DNA of 64,000 bases from Hyaloperonospora brassicae (lineage: Eukaryota > Oomycota > Peronosporomycetes > Peronosporales > Peronosporaceae), in the NCBI GenBank assembly GCA_947650285.1, contig CANTFL010001181.1, forward strand, positions 224,890 through 288,889, read 5' to 3'. Shown one piece after another: positions 34,902-46,784 of the stretch. How positions within the stretch are numbered: the stretch's first letter is position 1; the number at the start of each line of letters is the position of its first letter. The translations under genes and the position numbers were made by a program. The notes below the pieces were generated by a model. That model did not search any database and was not told the DNA's origin. It saw nothing but the letters and a program-made list of their open reading frames with translations.

Positions 34902-35726
34902 TCACGTAAAACGGTGTGTGCTGTGTTGAAGCATGCACCGAATTATTGATGGCGAATTCCGCCATGGGTAGGAATTTGCTCCAACTCGGGAAAGAGTAGA
35001 CGTATCCTCGAAGGATCTCTTCGAGGACACGGTTCGTACGTTCCGTCTGACCATCTGTTCGGGATGGTCAGAAGTAGATATCTTCAATCGTGTTCCCAAT
35101 GTGCGGAACACGGTTTGCCAAAATGCCGCCGTGAACCGAGTGTCACGGTCGGATACGAGTTCACGGGGTAACCCGTGGAGTCTAAAGACCGTGTCTAGAA
35201 AGACACGAGCACAACCTTGAGCCTCGATCGACTCAGGGACGGCAGCAAGATGCACCATCTTGCTGAATCGGTCAACAAACACAAGTATACCATTATTCTT
35301 GTGAGCGTCTTCGGGAAAACCGAAGACGAAGTCCATTGAAACGGACTGCCAGCACTCTTCTGGGACAGGAAGAGGCTGTAATGGTGCACAAGAAGAAGGA
35401 CTAGGCTTCACTCGTTGACAAACCTCGCAAGCACGTATGTACTTGCGGACAAACTGATACTGGCGTGGTCAGTAAAAGTCACGACTTACCGTGAGGTAAG
35501 TCTTTTCTCTACCACGATGGCCACCTGTTGGGGCATCGTGACACTCATACATGATGCGTAAACGCAAATCATCATGGGCGGGTACGACGACACGAGGCGT
35601 GTCGTCGGCAACAGCTGTATAGTACAGCAATCCGTTGCGTGTACTATACCGATCCGATGAGGATCGGTACAAAGCTGGTAAATCCCTCATGGATTTACTG
35701 GATGGATCCACCAAATGATCCATCAA
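34902..35726 (-). pseudogene. E1 integrase zinc-binding and catalytic core
   Basis: The HHCC region (HDAPTGGHRGREKTYLTVSR) ends at a stop where Trp is expected (DFY then stop). It continues as CEVCQR, then the DDE core: VSMDFVFGFPED, VDRFSKMVHL, LVSDRDTRFTAAFW. The stretch that should carry the third acidic residue is altered just after SDHPEQ. The integrase is therefore not functional as read. Confidence 0.9.
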
Positions 35727-35825
35727 TCGCAGAAGATCCTTATCTTCCGCGTATTCTTTTCGTACGTCGTCAAGTAAACTTGACGAAGGGACACTGACTG
35801 ACAGTGTCGCAACAATGGGCTTATC

Positions 35826-36254
35826 CTAACCGTTGCTTTGTGCGTCTGGCTCGAAATCGGGCCGGCGCGAAAGCGCATCAGCGACGACATTGAGTCGTCC
35901 TGGTTTATACTCCACGGAGAAGTTATACTTTGCGAAGAAAAACAGCCACCTCGCCATCCTTTGCGAGAGATGTGGGCTGTTTACGGCTGTGCGTAATGAC
36001 GCATGGTCCGTATAGACAACAAACGGTCTATCTCCCAAGAGATAGACGCGAAACTTAGCCAGTGCATATTTCATGGCAAGGAGTTCCTTGTCATGCACTG
36101 GGTAATTGTGCTCAGCTGCTTGCAGCTGACGCGATTGATAACAGATGACGCGCTCCGCGCCATCTGCATCGAACTGCATTAACGCACAGCCGATTGCAAA
36201 ATCGCTGGAGTCACAGACCACATGAAATGTTCTGTCCTGATCTGCAATCGCCAA
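35826..36254 (-). CDS. E1 RNase H domain
   Basis: A 142-residue open segment carries the RNase H acidic residues in VCDSSDFAIG, HDKELLAMK and YTDHASLR, and ends in NVVADALSRRPD, the usual junction to integrase. RNase H removes RNA from the RNA/DNA hybrid during reverse transcription. It is out of frame with the RT segment upstream. Confidence 0.9.
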   Translation of the reverse strand: MAIADQDRTFHVVCDSSDFAIGCALMQFDADGAERVICYQSRQLQAAEHNYPVHDKELLAMKYALAKFRVYLLGDRPFVVYTDHASLRTAVNSPHLSQRMARWLFFFAKYNFSVEYKPGRLNVVADALSRRPDFEPDAQSNG

Positions 36255-36364
36255 GATCGCCGATTACATCAAGCTTTGCTTGATACCTTTAAAGGAACGC
36301 TGGCACTCAGCATTTTATGACCACTTGACATTTTTCTTGAGCAAGCAAGAAAGATGTACCGTCA

Positions 36365-37495
36365 TTAGGCGTAGTTGCGCGAGTACTTGTGCAAGTACGC
36401 CGCTAGCCCAAGGAACTTCCTTAGTCCCTTGACATCGACTGGCACTGGCCAGTCGGTGATCGCCTTGATCTTTTCGGGATCAGAGCGTACGCCGTGTTTA
36501 CCCACGATGCACCCAAGAAGTGGTATTTTGCTAGCCGCGAATATACACTTTTTGAGGTTGGCGTACAACTTATGCTTGCGCATAAGTTGAAGAACCTGAC
36601 GAACGTGAGTTCTGTGAGCTTCAACGTCCGTCTTTTCGTCCATAGACCGGCTATGGACGAACACATCGTCGAAGTCTCGCACCGGTCTCAACAGATTTGT
36701 GACACATCTGTTGAAAATAGCAGGGGCATCGCTCAGCCCTTGTGGCATAACTATCCACTCCCACAGCATCCCGCTGGGGGTACTCACTGCCGTGAACGGG
36801 ATGTCCCGTTCACGCATGAGGATCTGATAGAACCCATCCATCAGATCCATGGACGAAAAGATGGTACTTTTTGACATATCATCTATGATGAAGTACTTCC
36901 TTGGTATCGGCGTCTGAGCCGGTACCGTTGCAGCATTCAATTTGTTGAATGCGTGCACTATCCGCCACCCTCCTGTGGCCTTTCGCACACAGAAGGTCGG
37001 AGAGCTGTGAGGGGATGTCGATTCCCTCACATGGCCCGCTGCTAAGCGATCAGCAAAGAACTTGTCGATCGCTAGTACTTGTTCACGAGGCAGTGGCCAC
37101 TGCTTCATGACACAGTACTTCGAGCCCGGTCTGAGCTCGATCTCGTGTCGAGTGCCTTTGTCCTTAGGCAACTCGCAAGGTACGGATTTAGGGAACACAT
37201 CCCTGAATTCGATCAAATCCTTGTACAAAGGATTTGCCTGAAGTGACTCCCAGGATTGGGACGCGTATCGCTCAATCCGAGTCTTCTCATCGAGGACACT
37301 TTCGTCCATCGATGAGCTGCTGAGAACCCGTTCGTTCTCAGCAAATACTGTGGCCGAACGAATATCGGCCACATACTGATCCTCTGTGACGAGTATGCAG
37401 ATATGCTTGACTTTGCCACTACGCAGATCACGCAAGAACCGTTTCGGTTCTAGCGTTGGCAACTGAGTTACCTCCGAAGTTAAATTCGGAGGCAC
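36365..37495 (-). pseudogene. E1 reverse transcriptase
   Basis: The RT palm and fingers are readable: GWRIVHAFNKLNAATVPAQ, IFSSMDLMDGFYQI, PQGLSDAPAIFNRCV. The catalytic DD is in RDFDDVFVHS, but about four residues that normally precede it are missing, so the active-site strand is shortened. The thumb and connection follow (NLKKCIFAASKIPLLG, LRKFLGLAAYLHKY). Confidence 0.92.
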
Positions 37496-37518
37496 AATCA
37501 GATCAAGCGTATAAGCGC

Positions 37519-38631
37519 CTACGCTTCGTCATTAATCAAGACGTTCAACGTCTCGGTTACTTCCTGGGAACTTCGTTCCACAGGTTGCTGAAGGCCTAAT
37601 CCTTCAGCAAGTGACTCTTGAGGAATTCCTTCCTCAAGTACGTGGGGACTTATTCCCTCGACGTCTTCTGACTGTGGCTGTGAAACCACAGTCAGGGACA
37701 GATCCTCTACGGTCGACTCTCCAGTCGACCTATGATTTACATGTTGCCCTTTGGGGGCAACAGGTTTCTCCTGTCTAAGATGCTGCCCGCTAGGCATGCA
37801 TCCATGTCCCGGTCCACTCGACTTATTCGAGTGGTGGACCTTCGGCACAGCCTGTACTTCTGTACAGCCGCCGGGAGTTCTCTCCACAGTGTAGTGATCA
37901 ACTACACTGTGATATTGTGCAGTCGTGCTAACGACCGAACCGCAAGTGAGGCCATCGCACTCACTCGCAGAACATCCACACGCTTGTGGACGCTCCAAGA
38001 TGTTCATCAGATGGCCATCTGATGAACAAGTGGAAGGCATCTTCACGGATCGATGCTGCCAGCTCACCCTTGGCTCGTACTTTCTGAGCCAAGGTAATCC
38101 CAGGATGACATCAAATATGTCATCCAGATCTAGTACGATGAAATCATCATCGTACTGTTCGCCCTCTAACGTGTAGTGGATTCCTACTACACGTTTCTCA
38201 ACGATTATCGCTGCGCCTGTTGCAAGGCGCACCGTCATCCTTGTGAGGGGAATGTCGCGCTCAACGAACTTGAGCCTACGACCCTCTCGTGACTGGCGAC
38301 GAACAAAGTTGTTCGACGCCCGACAGTCTACTAGGGCACGAAGCGACAAATCATTTGTCGCTTCCAGCTTCAAGGTGATGAGCGAAATGTCATCACCAGG
38401 TGCAGAGACACACAATGATTGTGTGTCTGGAGAAACTTTCGTCAAGAGATTTGCAGATTCTCTTGAGGTTGCTGTATCAGTAGGGCGCTCCGCCCCTACT
38501 GACCCCGACCATTTTTTATGGTCCGTCTCGCTGTTGCGGCTTCGCAACAGCGCTGGAACCACGCCCATTGACATTTCTGGTAAATGGTCGTCCATTTCGA
38601 TCAGTACTGTTTGGTACTGGGTGTGGAGCAC
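37519..38631 (-). pseudogene. E1 retroviral-type aspartic protease region
   Basis: The active site reads ALVDCRASNNF. Elements of this type have D-[ST/C]-G-A, so Gly is replaced by Arg (CGG for GGG), which should inactivate the enzyme. The later DVILGLPWLRKY is the second conserved protease motif. The frame overlaps the end of gag by 116 bases, which suggests that gag and pol were joined by one frame shift or that a small deletion occurred. Confidence 0.85.
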
Positions 38632-39649
38632 TACACTCGTATGCGTAGTGCCCTAACTTCTGACAGCGATTGCACCTCTGCAATCGCTTGTTGTTTGAAG
38701 AGCGAGGTCTCTCGCTCTCAACATAGCAGAGCTCCATTGGTTCTGGACCTCCGATCTCTTGTCGTCTTGGTGGACGGTAAGAGTTTGAGCTAGCATGAGC
38801 CTGTCTCATGCTAAAGTCTTCCTGTTCCGCGGCTGATATCGCTTCTTCAAGCGTATTCAGCTCAAGGCGGAACAGGTGGCTCCTGACGGGCCCTTCCGCG
38901 AGTTCTTGCATGAACACCGTAATCAACGTGTGTTCGTGAACTGGGTTAGCAGTTATACTACTCGCTAGGAGTCGTATATGTTGTGCGTAAGCGTGCACAT
39001 CACGCTTACCCTGCTTGAGTTTCAGGAGCTCAGAACGAGCCCTGAACTCAGCTCGTGGCGGCTCAAACGTTTGTCTGAGCCGGGACTTGAAGTCACCTAG
39101 CGACCTGAACACATTTGGGTCGCTATTCTCGAGTCCCAGGGACCAAGTTTTGGCTCGCCCTGCTAAGTGGGTCTGAGCAAATGTGAGTTTCATTTGCTCA
39201 TCTTCGACGCGACGAGCCCTTAGGGCTCTGTCGAGTTCGACAAAGCATAGTAACAGGGAGTATTCCGGGACTCCACTGTATTTGGAGATGTCCACCTTCA
39301 TGACCTCGGGACGACGCACATGTGCCGTCCCGCCCACAGCAGCATGGAATTGCTGCTGTCTCAACAGCTCTGTCTGTTGAGCACCGAGTTCTCTCAACTG
39401 CTCGGCCTGTTGAGAGCCTTGCTGGTGAAGCAAGGCTACTTTCTCCCTTTCGGCGACAAGTTCACTTTGGATGAACTTGGCTATAGCGGCATGTTGTTGG
39501 TCTCTGTCTAGAGACTCCAACATGGCGCTAATGGCGAACTCGCCTACGGTAGAACTCATTCGTTCTACCGCACCCCATTCGATGTCACTCAAATGGGTAA
39601 ACCCTTCATGCGTGGCGTGAAAGGTCTCTTCATCATCCAACATGTTCAT
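38516..39649 (-). CDS. E1 Gag, intact ORF
   Basis: The 377-residue ORF starts shortly after the primer site. A coiled region rich in Gln (EREKVALLHQQ, QQTELLRQQQ) precedes the retrotransposon gag core (LAGRAKTWSLG, FKSRLRQTFEPP, ELAEGPVRSHLF). It ends with one CCHC zinc knuckle, CNRCQKLGHYAYEC. Gag forms the particle that packages element RNA. Confidence 0.92.
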   Translation of the reverse strand: MNMLDDEETFHATHEGFTHLSDIEWGAVERMSSTVGEFAISAMLESLDRDQQHAAIAKFIQSELVAEREKVALLHQQGSQQAEQLRELGAQQTELLRQQQFHAAVGGTAHVRRPEVMKVDISKYSGVPEYSLLLCFVELDRALRARRVEDEQMKLTFAQTHLAGRAKTWSLGLENSDPNVFRSLGDFKSRLRQTFEPPRAEFRARSELLKLKQGKRDVHAYAQHIRLLASSITANPVHEHTLITVFMQELAEGPVRSHLFRLELNTLEEAISAAEQEDFSMRQAHASSNSYRPPRRQEIGGPEPMELCYVESERPRSSNNKRLQRCNRCQKLGHYAYECSAPHPVPNSTDRNGRPFTRNVNGRGSSAVAKPQQRDGP

Positions 39650-39683
39650 GTTGTATGTTGTGGTCCTTGGAAGGACTACAAAG

Positions 39684-39691
39684 TGCTACCA
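39684..39691 (-). other. E1 primer-binding site candidate
   Basis: TGGTAGCA on the minus strand begins two bases after the 5' LTR. Eukaryotic initiator tRNA-Met ends with a matching sequence, so this is a plausible initiator-tRNA primer site. Only eight bases fit what I know. Confidence 0.55.
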
Positions 39692-39693
39692 GG

Positions 39694-40085
39694 TGTAACG
39701 GGGAACGCCCTTGCGTGAACTTAACGCAAGGGTTTCGGGTGCCCCTACAGATGTACACGAGGCGAACGAGGAAGCGTAGGGTAGGGAAAAGTAAAACTGT
39801 TGTATTAATATAATTAAGTCTTTTAACTACTGTCTCTCTGTTTAACTTAGCTTTATTATGCGAATATAACTGAATGTATGGTGATGTCTCGTCACCACTC
39901 ATCGCGCGCGTCTTGCAGCGACTGGTGGGTTGATATCATCACGATATCAGCCAATGAACAGACTCTTTGGTCGACCCTTCAATATCACCACTTCGGTGAT
40001 ATTGTTTAATGAATATTCAACTTCATATTCTTTATTGTCACTTTCCTTAAAGTGACAATTTCATGTAACGGGCTGCCCCGTTACA
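39694..40085 (-). repeat. E1 5' LTR
   Basis: The 392-bp LTR runs TGTAACGGGG to CCCCGTTACA, followed by the target duplication TGTAG at 40086-40090. Confidence 0.95.
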
Positions 40086-43000
40086 TGTAGACCATCATCG
40101 GAGTCGGGGTCACAATGGCAAGGCTTAGCTTCTGTAGTAGTCTTTGGTAAACAAAAATTCTCGTGCCGCGTCGGAGATAACGACGAATTCAGCGTCCATT
40201 GTGGGCAGCATAACACCACTTTGTTACTTGCATGCCCAGCTAATAGCCATTACATTTAGCTCCACGACAGCTTAATTCAACGACTTTTAATTCGCCTTGT
40301 CCGAAGCAAAACTTGCATCGCTTGGTAAATAAGTTTGTCTAGTTGCTTCATGATTACTAAAAGCGTTGTTGGGACGTGTACCACGTGAAACCTACAGCGA
40401 ATGCCAACAAAAAATTGAAAATGACTGGAAGATGCGTGACATTTACCCGCATGAGACGACAGTTGATCTTTGCTGCCTAATGAAATGCCGTAGTAATCGT
40501 AACCATTTAGCATGCGCACGGTTTTGACCAAGCTCAAGTCGGTATCATGAACGAGGATTCGATATCCTCTTCTTGATCGAAGACGTACCTACTACTCTCG
40601 ATTGTGATGATAAGCATTTTAAGATATTTTCTGATTACTTCAAGATGCTCGCATGACAAGGAACCAGGAATTTCGAAGAAATGAGGAACGGTCCGTCGTG
40701 CGTCGATGTCACTAGAACACCATCAACATGTACTACAATCGGGATGATGCTCGTGTAAGTTATTACGTAATAAAGATACATTTCCGTTACGTAACGACCA
40801 GATTAAGCTTCTTAAGTCTTAATTTAGCTGTCTGCTCTACAATCAACCGGCCTTCTTGAGCCCATTTAGTATCTTCTTCAATTATATTACAAGCTCATTA
40901 AACTTGTCCACTTTAATTGCTTGGGTCTCTTTGACTTTGATAGCCGTCCCGCCTGGTCCATGTAAGAAAATATTTAGCCCACTTTCTTCACCCGCCTTTG
41001 CATTTGTGTTTGGTGAGTCACCACAGTGAGCGCGAACGCCCCAAATAACCGCCGAAGCCGATACAATCTTCACTGATAACATGTCCATTACCACCGCAAA
41101 AGGCAAATGGAAACTAAATCCAATCGATCGGTCGTTAACAAATCAGCAAGGCGAGCCTGATGTCTCTCCATTTGGCCTTTGGAGTCAGTCTTTGTGCGAC
41201 AATTTATTTGTTGTGCGACGCATTTCTGTGATGGGGTATATTATAACTATACAAACTTTGAGGTGAATCAGCGAAGATCAATTTCCCATCGCTTCATTAT
41301 ATCATTTTGCCTTATATCTGTTCATCAATTCTTAAGATTTAGCTGTATCACGGTCGACAATGTGGTCCACCGCTACTTCGGCTACCTCCTCCTGCTTACC
41401 ATCGATAAACAGAGTCCTTGATGTCGGACGTGTCACGTACCGCGATCTCCTTGCCAAAATGTTTTGGTTTTACCGTATGCAATGTCGCGTTTCACTTTGT
41501 ATGAAGATCTGACAAGTTGTTATTCGTGTCATCTCCTTGTGACGTCGATTCTTCATCGCTCCGTCGTTAGATTCAATACCACGCTGATTGTGCGATTTTG
41601 GTGCTGCGGTCAAAGTCTTTCTGTGTTTGACATCCTATATGACATCAAATATTCTATCTTTGTATGAAAACACACAAAGCCATTCAACACGTCACTAATG
41701 CCGATACAAATACCAACTTGTACTCGTTGTCGTAAGTAAATTTTCGGTCTAAAACAACAATCCACGATAGAGCTTAAATCTGATGTCTTTCTGGTCAAAA
41801 AACTCGGAAGGTAATCTCCCAGTCATTAATAAGCTTCTGGTACTCGATTGATAATGTATGCTGCTTACTCCATGGTACCACCCAAAAATTATAGCGGCAA
41901 TACATACGCGAAAATCATGCATCTAGCGTGTTCAAAATAGTCCTGTTCATGTGCGCTGTCTTTCCATTTGGCGCCTATTTCCTGGCTTCTGGATATTTCT
42001 GCGCAATCCTCTTTATTTGCAGCAATCAATAGTCTGATATCTCCATCACCATCAGTGCGCAAGATGTTTATGAGGTAGTTACACGTTTCTCGAAACAGTG
42101 AGAAACGCATAAAAGCTTTGGCTGCAGCATCCTTAATTTTGGCTAAAACCTCGTCACTATTTTTTTACTTGTGGTCATCAAGTCAAGATCATCAGTTACC
42201 GATTGCATAATCGGCCCTGCAGGGTCATCGGTTCTTTCAATTCACTGTATAGAACTCCTCCAATTGTGTCATAGGCGACTGCTTTCCCTGACCGATCATT
42301 GTCTGTATTTACTACACGCACTTTAAGAAAGTCGCACGTGCAGTGTCACGAAGCTGTATTCCTGACATTAGATCTTCATTCGTGCGTACAACGATGTCGT
42401 ATGACAAATGAACGATCCGCTAATGAAAGTGCATCAGCGTGCCACCTGCACGTACATATCATCATTAGCGGTCGAGTCTTTACCGTCATTATTACACCAC
42501 TGAACTCATGAACGAGCCTGTCGATTTAACTTGATCCGCAAGAACATTATGTTAAGATTAACATCAAACACCACCGCACCAGTCTTGACCTGCATAACAA
42601 ACAAAGACCATAAAAATGAACATGTTTGATTCCTCTTTGGTCCAATCTTCCATACAACATAATGCTCCTCGTAATTAGCGGCTCAAAATGGACATCGATT
42701 AATTGCAGCTTACGAATTCGACCATGTACATGAAGAAGAACTAGCTCGACATTCGTAATACAAATCGCTTGTGTCTGGCAACATGCACTCGCTATTACAA
42801 TCACTAGGCCATCCAATGATACTTTTATCATTTACGAGATGTCTACAAGAATTAAGTTTTAGAATCCGTCGATCTTGTATATGTTCTTAATGACCAACTA
42901 CAGAGAGAATTATATGAGCGCTACGCCCCTGGTACTTGCCACAATTTGATTTTCTACACGACAAATAAGTGTAATGCGCTCAGCTTTGTTACAATTGTAA

Positions 43001-43146
43001 CCATAAAACATAATCTAGTAGATGTGCTGACCCTAGATTGCGGTACGACATTATTTACGGTAGCCTTTGCTTCACGCACATAAGTTTGATTTTCTCGCTT
43101 AAAATGCGCCAGTCCTCGGCTTGAACAAATCGACGATAGTAGATTG
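40086..43146. other. AT-richer gene-poor block between E1 and E3
   Basis: About 3 kb with only short frames on both strands. I recognise no domain and no terminal repeats. It resembles 19087-24105 and 59532-60971 in composition. Confidence 0.5.
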
Positions 43147-44949
43147 TGGTGAAGTCGATATCACGAATCGCTTGTGTGAGGGTAGATCTTCCACTTGCCC
43201 AGAATTACCGACTCACGGTGGGGGTACTCCGATCCGTGCCTTGTTGTATAGCCTTGTGCTCACCTTGTGTATCCGTCGGTTGGGCTGGCTTGAGCTCTTC
43301 GTAATGGCCTTGGGAGATGTCGATCTCGCTGAGGGTTGGAGTTGAGAGTTCGGTTCTGGTGCGGAACTCTTCACACCACGAACAGGGTTCTGAGATCTTG
43401 ATATTGAGTCGCGAAGATCTCTATTTGGAGATGTCTCTATCTAGATCTTGGATAACACCGATCTCGATTTGCCTTCGTGATTGGGGTTAATGGATCGGCC
43501 GATCTTGCCGGAAGTGCGCAATGTGGGCCAGATAGGTTTCCTGTTTCGCCAAAATAAAACGGGCCGATCTGTCCAGTAGATCTCTTCGATATCGCTCGGT
43601 CTTGTCTTGAACTCCTTGTCCAGACCTTCTGACCACTTGAGCCTCCTTGCAATCTTGTAACCAAAATCCTTTTCCTTTGTTGTTGTTTGCTGCTACCCTA
43701 GCAGTCGAGTGTGAGTACTTGATCGATCCGGGCCAGATATCCCGAGATAGCTCTTCTCGATCTTGGCCAACACTCCAAGATCCGTCTTCTGTGTCCCTGT
43801 AACACGCGTGCCTTGACCCGCCGGGGAAGCCAAATCAATCTTGCCCGGATAAGAGGGGAGGAGAACGTGCGTCGTGAGCAGAAGAAGTAGAGTTCAAGTC
43901 TGTTTATTAACCAACCAAATTATTAGCCAACCTATCTTTAAGCCTACTTCCAACTATAGGTCACTCTCCAAGTCGATATCACCTTTAATCTTGACCGCCC
44001 CCTTGAACACGTGTCGAAATTTCGTGACCTGTACTCCAAAGATAGCGCCAATATTCCCGATATCGTGCCTAAATGCCCAAACGAGACTAAATTCCAAATA
44101 CGGTACCAAATCCCATCTTGGGTAAAAAAAAGGCCGGAAACAGCACCCAAATGCCGAATGTGTCTAAATCCATTTTGCGACGTCAATTCAACCGGCTTCC
44201 ACTGGCTCTTTCGGTCTGAACTTTTAAGATATCAATCATGGACCTTCAACAAATATATTTATTATGATACGATGGCTTCATCAACGACATATCCATGATC
44301 AACAGGAACATGACCGATCTGGTGCCCAAATTCGAGATCGTTGAGATCGACACGGTACAATTCCACAGTAGATGTTCTTCTTCTCATTGTACGTGCTCCA
44401 ATATCACCCTTCAGGGTTTATCTGGTCCACGAGACTCTTCACATAGCTCCCTGGACCTCCAAGAGTATCCACGTTTCTAGATCGGGCTATAACTAACCTA
44501 AATCAGTACTTCCATTGTGAGATCGGTAAAGAGTATTACCGATCTGATGGATGTTACACCTTTGTCCCAGAGTCATATCGCATCGCATCACCTGGTCCCC
44601 GATGCATCTTTCTAGAATGACTTGGCCACAATATCCACGACCGATGCTATACGTATCCTTCTCCTTGACCAACATTCAAGTAAATTGTATGACTTCGTCC
44701 CACTTCCTCGTCCCAGATCGCTCCATGAAAATCGTTCTATTTGTCGTCTTGTCTCAGATCGCTCTGTCCCCGGTCGTTCCATATCCATCATTTTGGTGAC
44801 AGTTGGATCGGATCGCCGATCCCCGTTGAGATCGCTTTCCATCGCCTTATTGGATCGCTAGGTCCCTTAGCATCATTTCCACCAGTGAGTGACGCCCCGT
44901 CTGGGTGGTCACCGATCCACGTCCCATCATTTGATCCGTGACTTTACCA
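43147..44949 (-). repeat. E3 LTR copy 1
   Basis: The 1803-bp LTR begins TGGTGAAGTC and ends GACTTTACCA, short inverted ends of TG...CA type. On the minus strand it is preceded by a purine-rich ACAGGGGGCGG, so it fits a 3' LTR of the minus-strand element. Confidence 0.85.
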
Positions 44950-45040
44950 CAACCGCCCCCTGTACTGAAGTCCTTTGGGCAGCAATCGGCTTCAGTTCAA
45001 TCAATCATCAACTTCGTTCCAAGCACTCAAGTCTGTTCCA
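44950..45040. other. 91-base spacer between tail-to-tail LTRs, with a polypurine-like tract
   Basis: The minus strand of 44953-44963 reads ACAGGGGGCGG next to LTR copy 1 and is a candidate polypurine tract. The rest shows nothing. Confidence 0.5.
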
Positions 45041-46782
45041 TGGTAAAGTCACTAATCAAATGATAGGACGTGGATCGGTGACCACCCAGTTAAATTGTCA
45101 CTTACTGGTGGAAAATGAGAACATGGGACCTGGCGATCCAATAAGGAGGTGGAAAGCGATCTAAACGGGGATCGGCGATCTGGTCCAACTGTAACCAGAC
45201 CGATGGATATGGATCGACCTGAGACGGAGCGATCTGGGACAAGACGACAAATAGAACGATTTCTATGGATCAATCTGGGACAAGGATCTGGGACCAGGTG
45301 ATGTGAGATGACTCTGTGACGAAGGTGCCGAAATCCATCAGATCGGTGACACTCTTTACCGATCCCCCAGAGGGATTACTGATTTAGGTTAATTATGGAC
45401 CGATCTGGAAGTGGGGATGTTTGTGGGAGCCCGTGGGACCGTTGTGAGAACTATGGACGGTCCTATTGAGCGGATAAACCCTTGAAGATGGTATCGGAGT
45501 ACGCTCAATGGACGGAAGAACACATATGACCGGATCGCACGGTGTCGATCCTCAACAATCTCGAATTGGACACCAGATCGGTCATGTTCCCTGCTGGTTA
45601 TGGATATATCGGTGATGGAGCTATTTTATTGTGATATACATGCTTGTGGAAGTCCCATGAAATATGTCTTAAAAGTTCAGACCGAAAGAGCCTGTGGAAG
45701 CCGTTTGAATTGACGTCGTAAAATGGATTTAGACACATTCCGCATTTTGGATACTATTTTGGACTTTTCGGTACCAAAATTGGATATTTGGTACCGTATT
45801 TGGAATGTAGTCTCGTTTGGCGTCTAGGTACGATATCGGGAGTATTGGCGCTATCTTTGGAGTACAGGTCACGAAATTCCGACACGTGTTTAAGGGGGCG
45901 GTCAAGCTTAAAGGTGATATCGACTTGGAGAGTGGCCTATAGTTGGAAGTAGGCTTAAAGATAGGTTGGCTAATAATTCGGTTGGTTAATAAACAGACTT
46001 GAACTCTACTTCTTCTGCTCACGACGGGCGTTCCCTCCCTCTCTTCCAGGCAATATTTCTTTAGCTTTCCCGAAGGTTTGAGGCACGCGCGCTACAAGGA
46101 CATTGAAGACCGATCTTCGATTGTTGGCCAAGATCGAGAAGAGCGATACCGGGATATCTGGCCCGGATCGATCAAGTACTCACACTCAACTGCTAGGGTA
46201 GCAGCAAACAACAACAAAGGAAAAGGATTTTGGTTACAAGATTTCAAGGCGGCTCAAGTGGTCAGAAGATCTGGACAAGGAGTTCAAGACAAGACCGAGC
46301 GAGATCGAAGAGATCCACAAGGCAGGTCGGCCCGTTTTATTTTGGCGAAACAGGACACCGATCTGGCCCACATTGCGCACTTCCAGCAAGATCGACGCAA
46401 GATTACTATTTTCTGAGTGAAGATTCCCGCACAGCAAAGACCCCGATCCCGAATACAATTCGAGATTGATGCAATTCAAGATCTAGATAGCGACATCTCC
46501 AAATAGAGATCTTCGCGACTCAAGATCAAGATCGCAGAACACCTGTTCGTGGTGTGAAGATTTCCGCACTGGAACCGAACACCAACCCCAAACTCTCAGC
46601 GAGATCGATATCTCCCAAGGTCATTACGAAGAGCTCAAGCCATCCCAACCGACGGGTACATAAGGCGAGAACATGGCTATACAACAAGGCACGGATCGGA
46701 GTACCCCCTCCGTGAGTCGGCAAGTCTGGGCAAGTGGAAGATCTACCCTCACACAAGAGATTTTGTGAGATCGACTTCACCA
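45041..46782 (+). repeat. E3 LTR copy 2, inverted
   Basis: The 1742-bp copy lies in the opposite direction to copies 1 and 3, beginning TGGTAAAGTC and ending GACTTCACCA on the plus strand. Its part around 46200-46780 is closest to copy 3; its outer part (45100-45500) is more diverged. Confidence 0.85.
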
Positions 46783-46784
46783 AA

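Larger units (their letters stand above)
32109..40085 (-). mobile_element. E1: chromodomain Ty3/Gypsy LTR retrotransposon with antisense ORF
   Basis: The 7977-bp element is bounded by LTRs and by a 5-bp target duplication, TGTAG, at 32104-32108 and 40086-40090. Coding order on the minus strand is gag, protease, reverse transcriptase, RNase H, integrase, chromodomain. The purine tract AAGGGGGGTGA (32510-32500) abuts the left LTR and a TGGTAGCA primer site abuts the right LTR, which fixes the orientation. Gag is open, but protease, RT and integrase carry lesions. The 3' quarter also carries an opposite-strand coding region. Confidence 0.95.

Noticed and set aside
40882..41106. Short minus frame with HGPGGT resembling a P-loop
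   Set aside because: The loop lacks the following Lys-Thr/Ser and the frame ends soon after; chance match.
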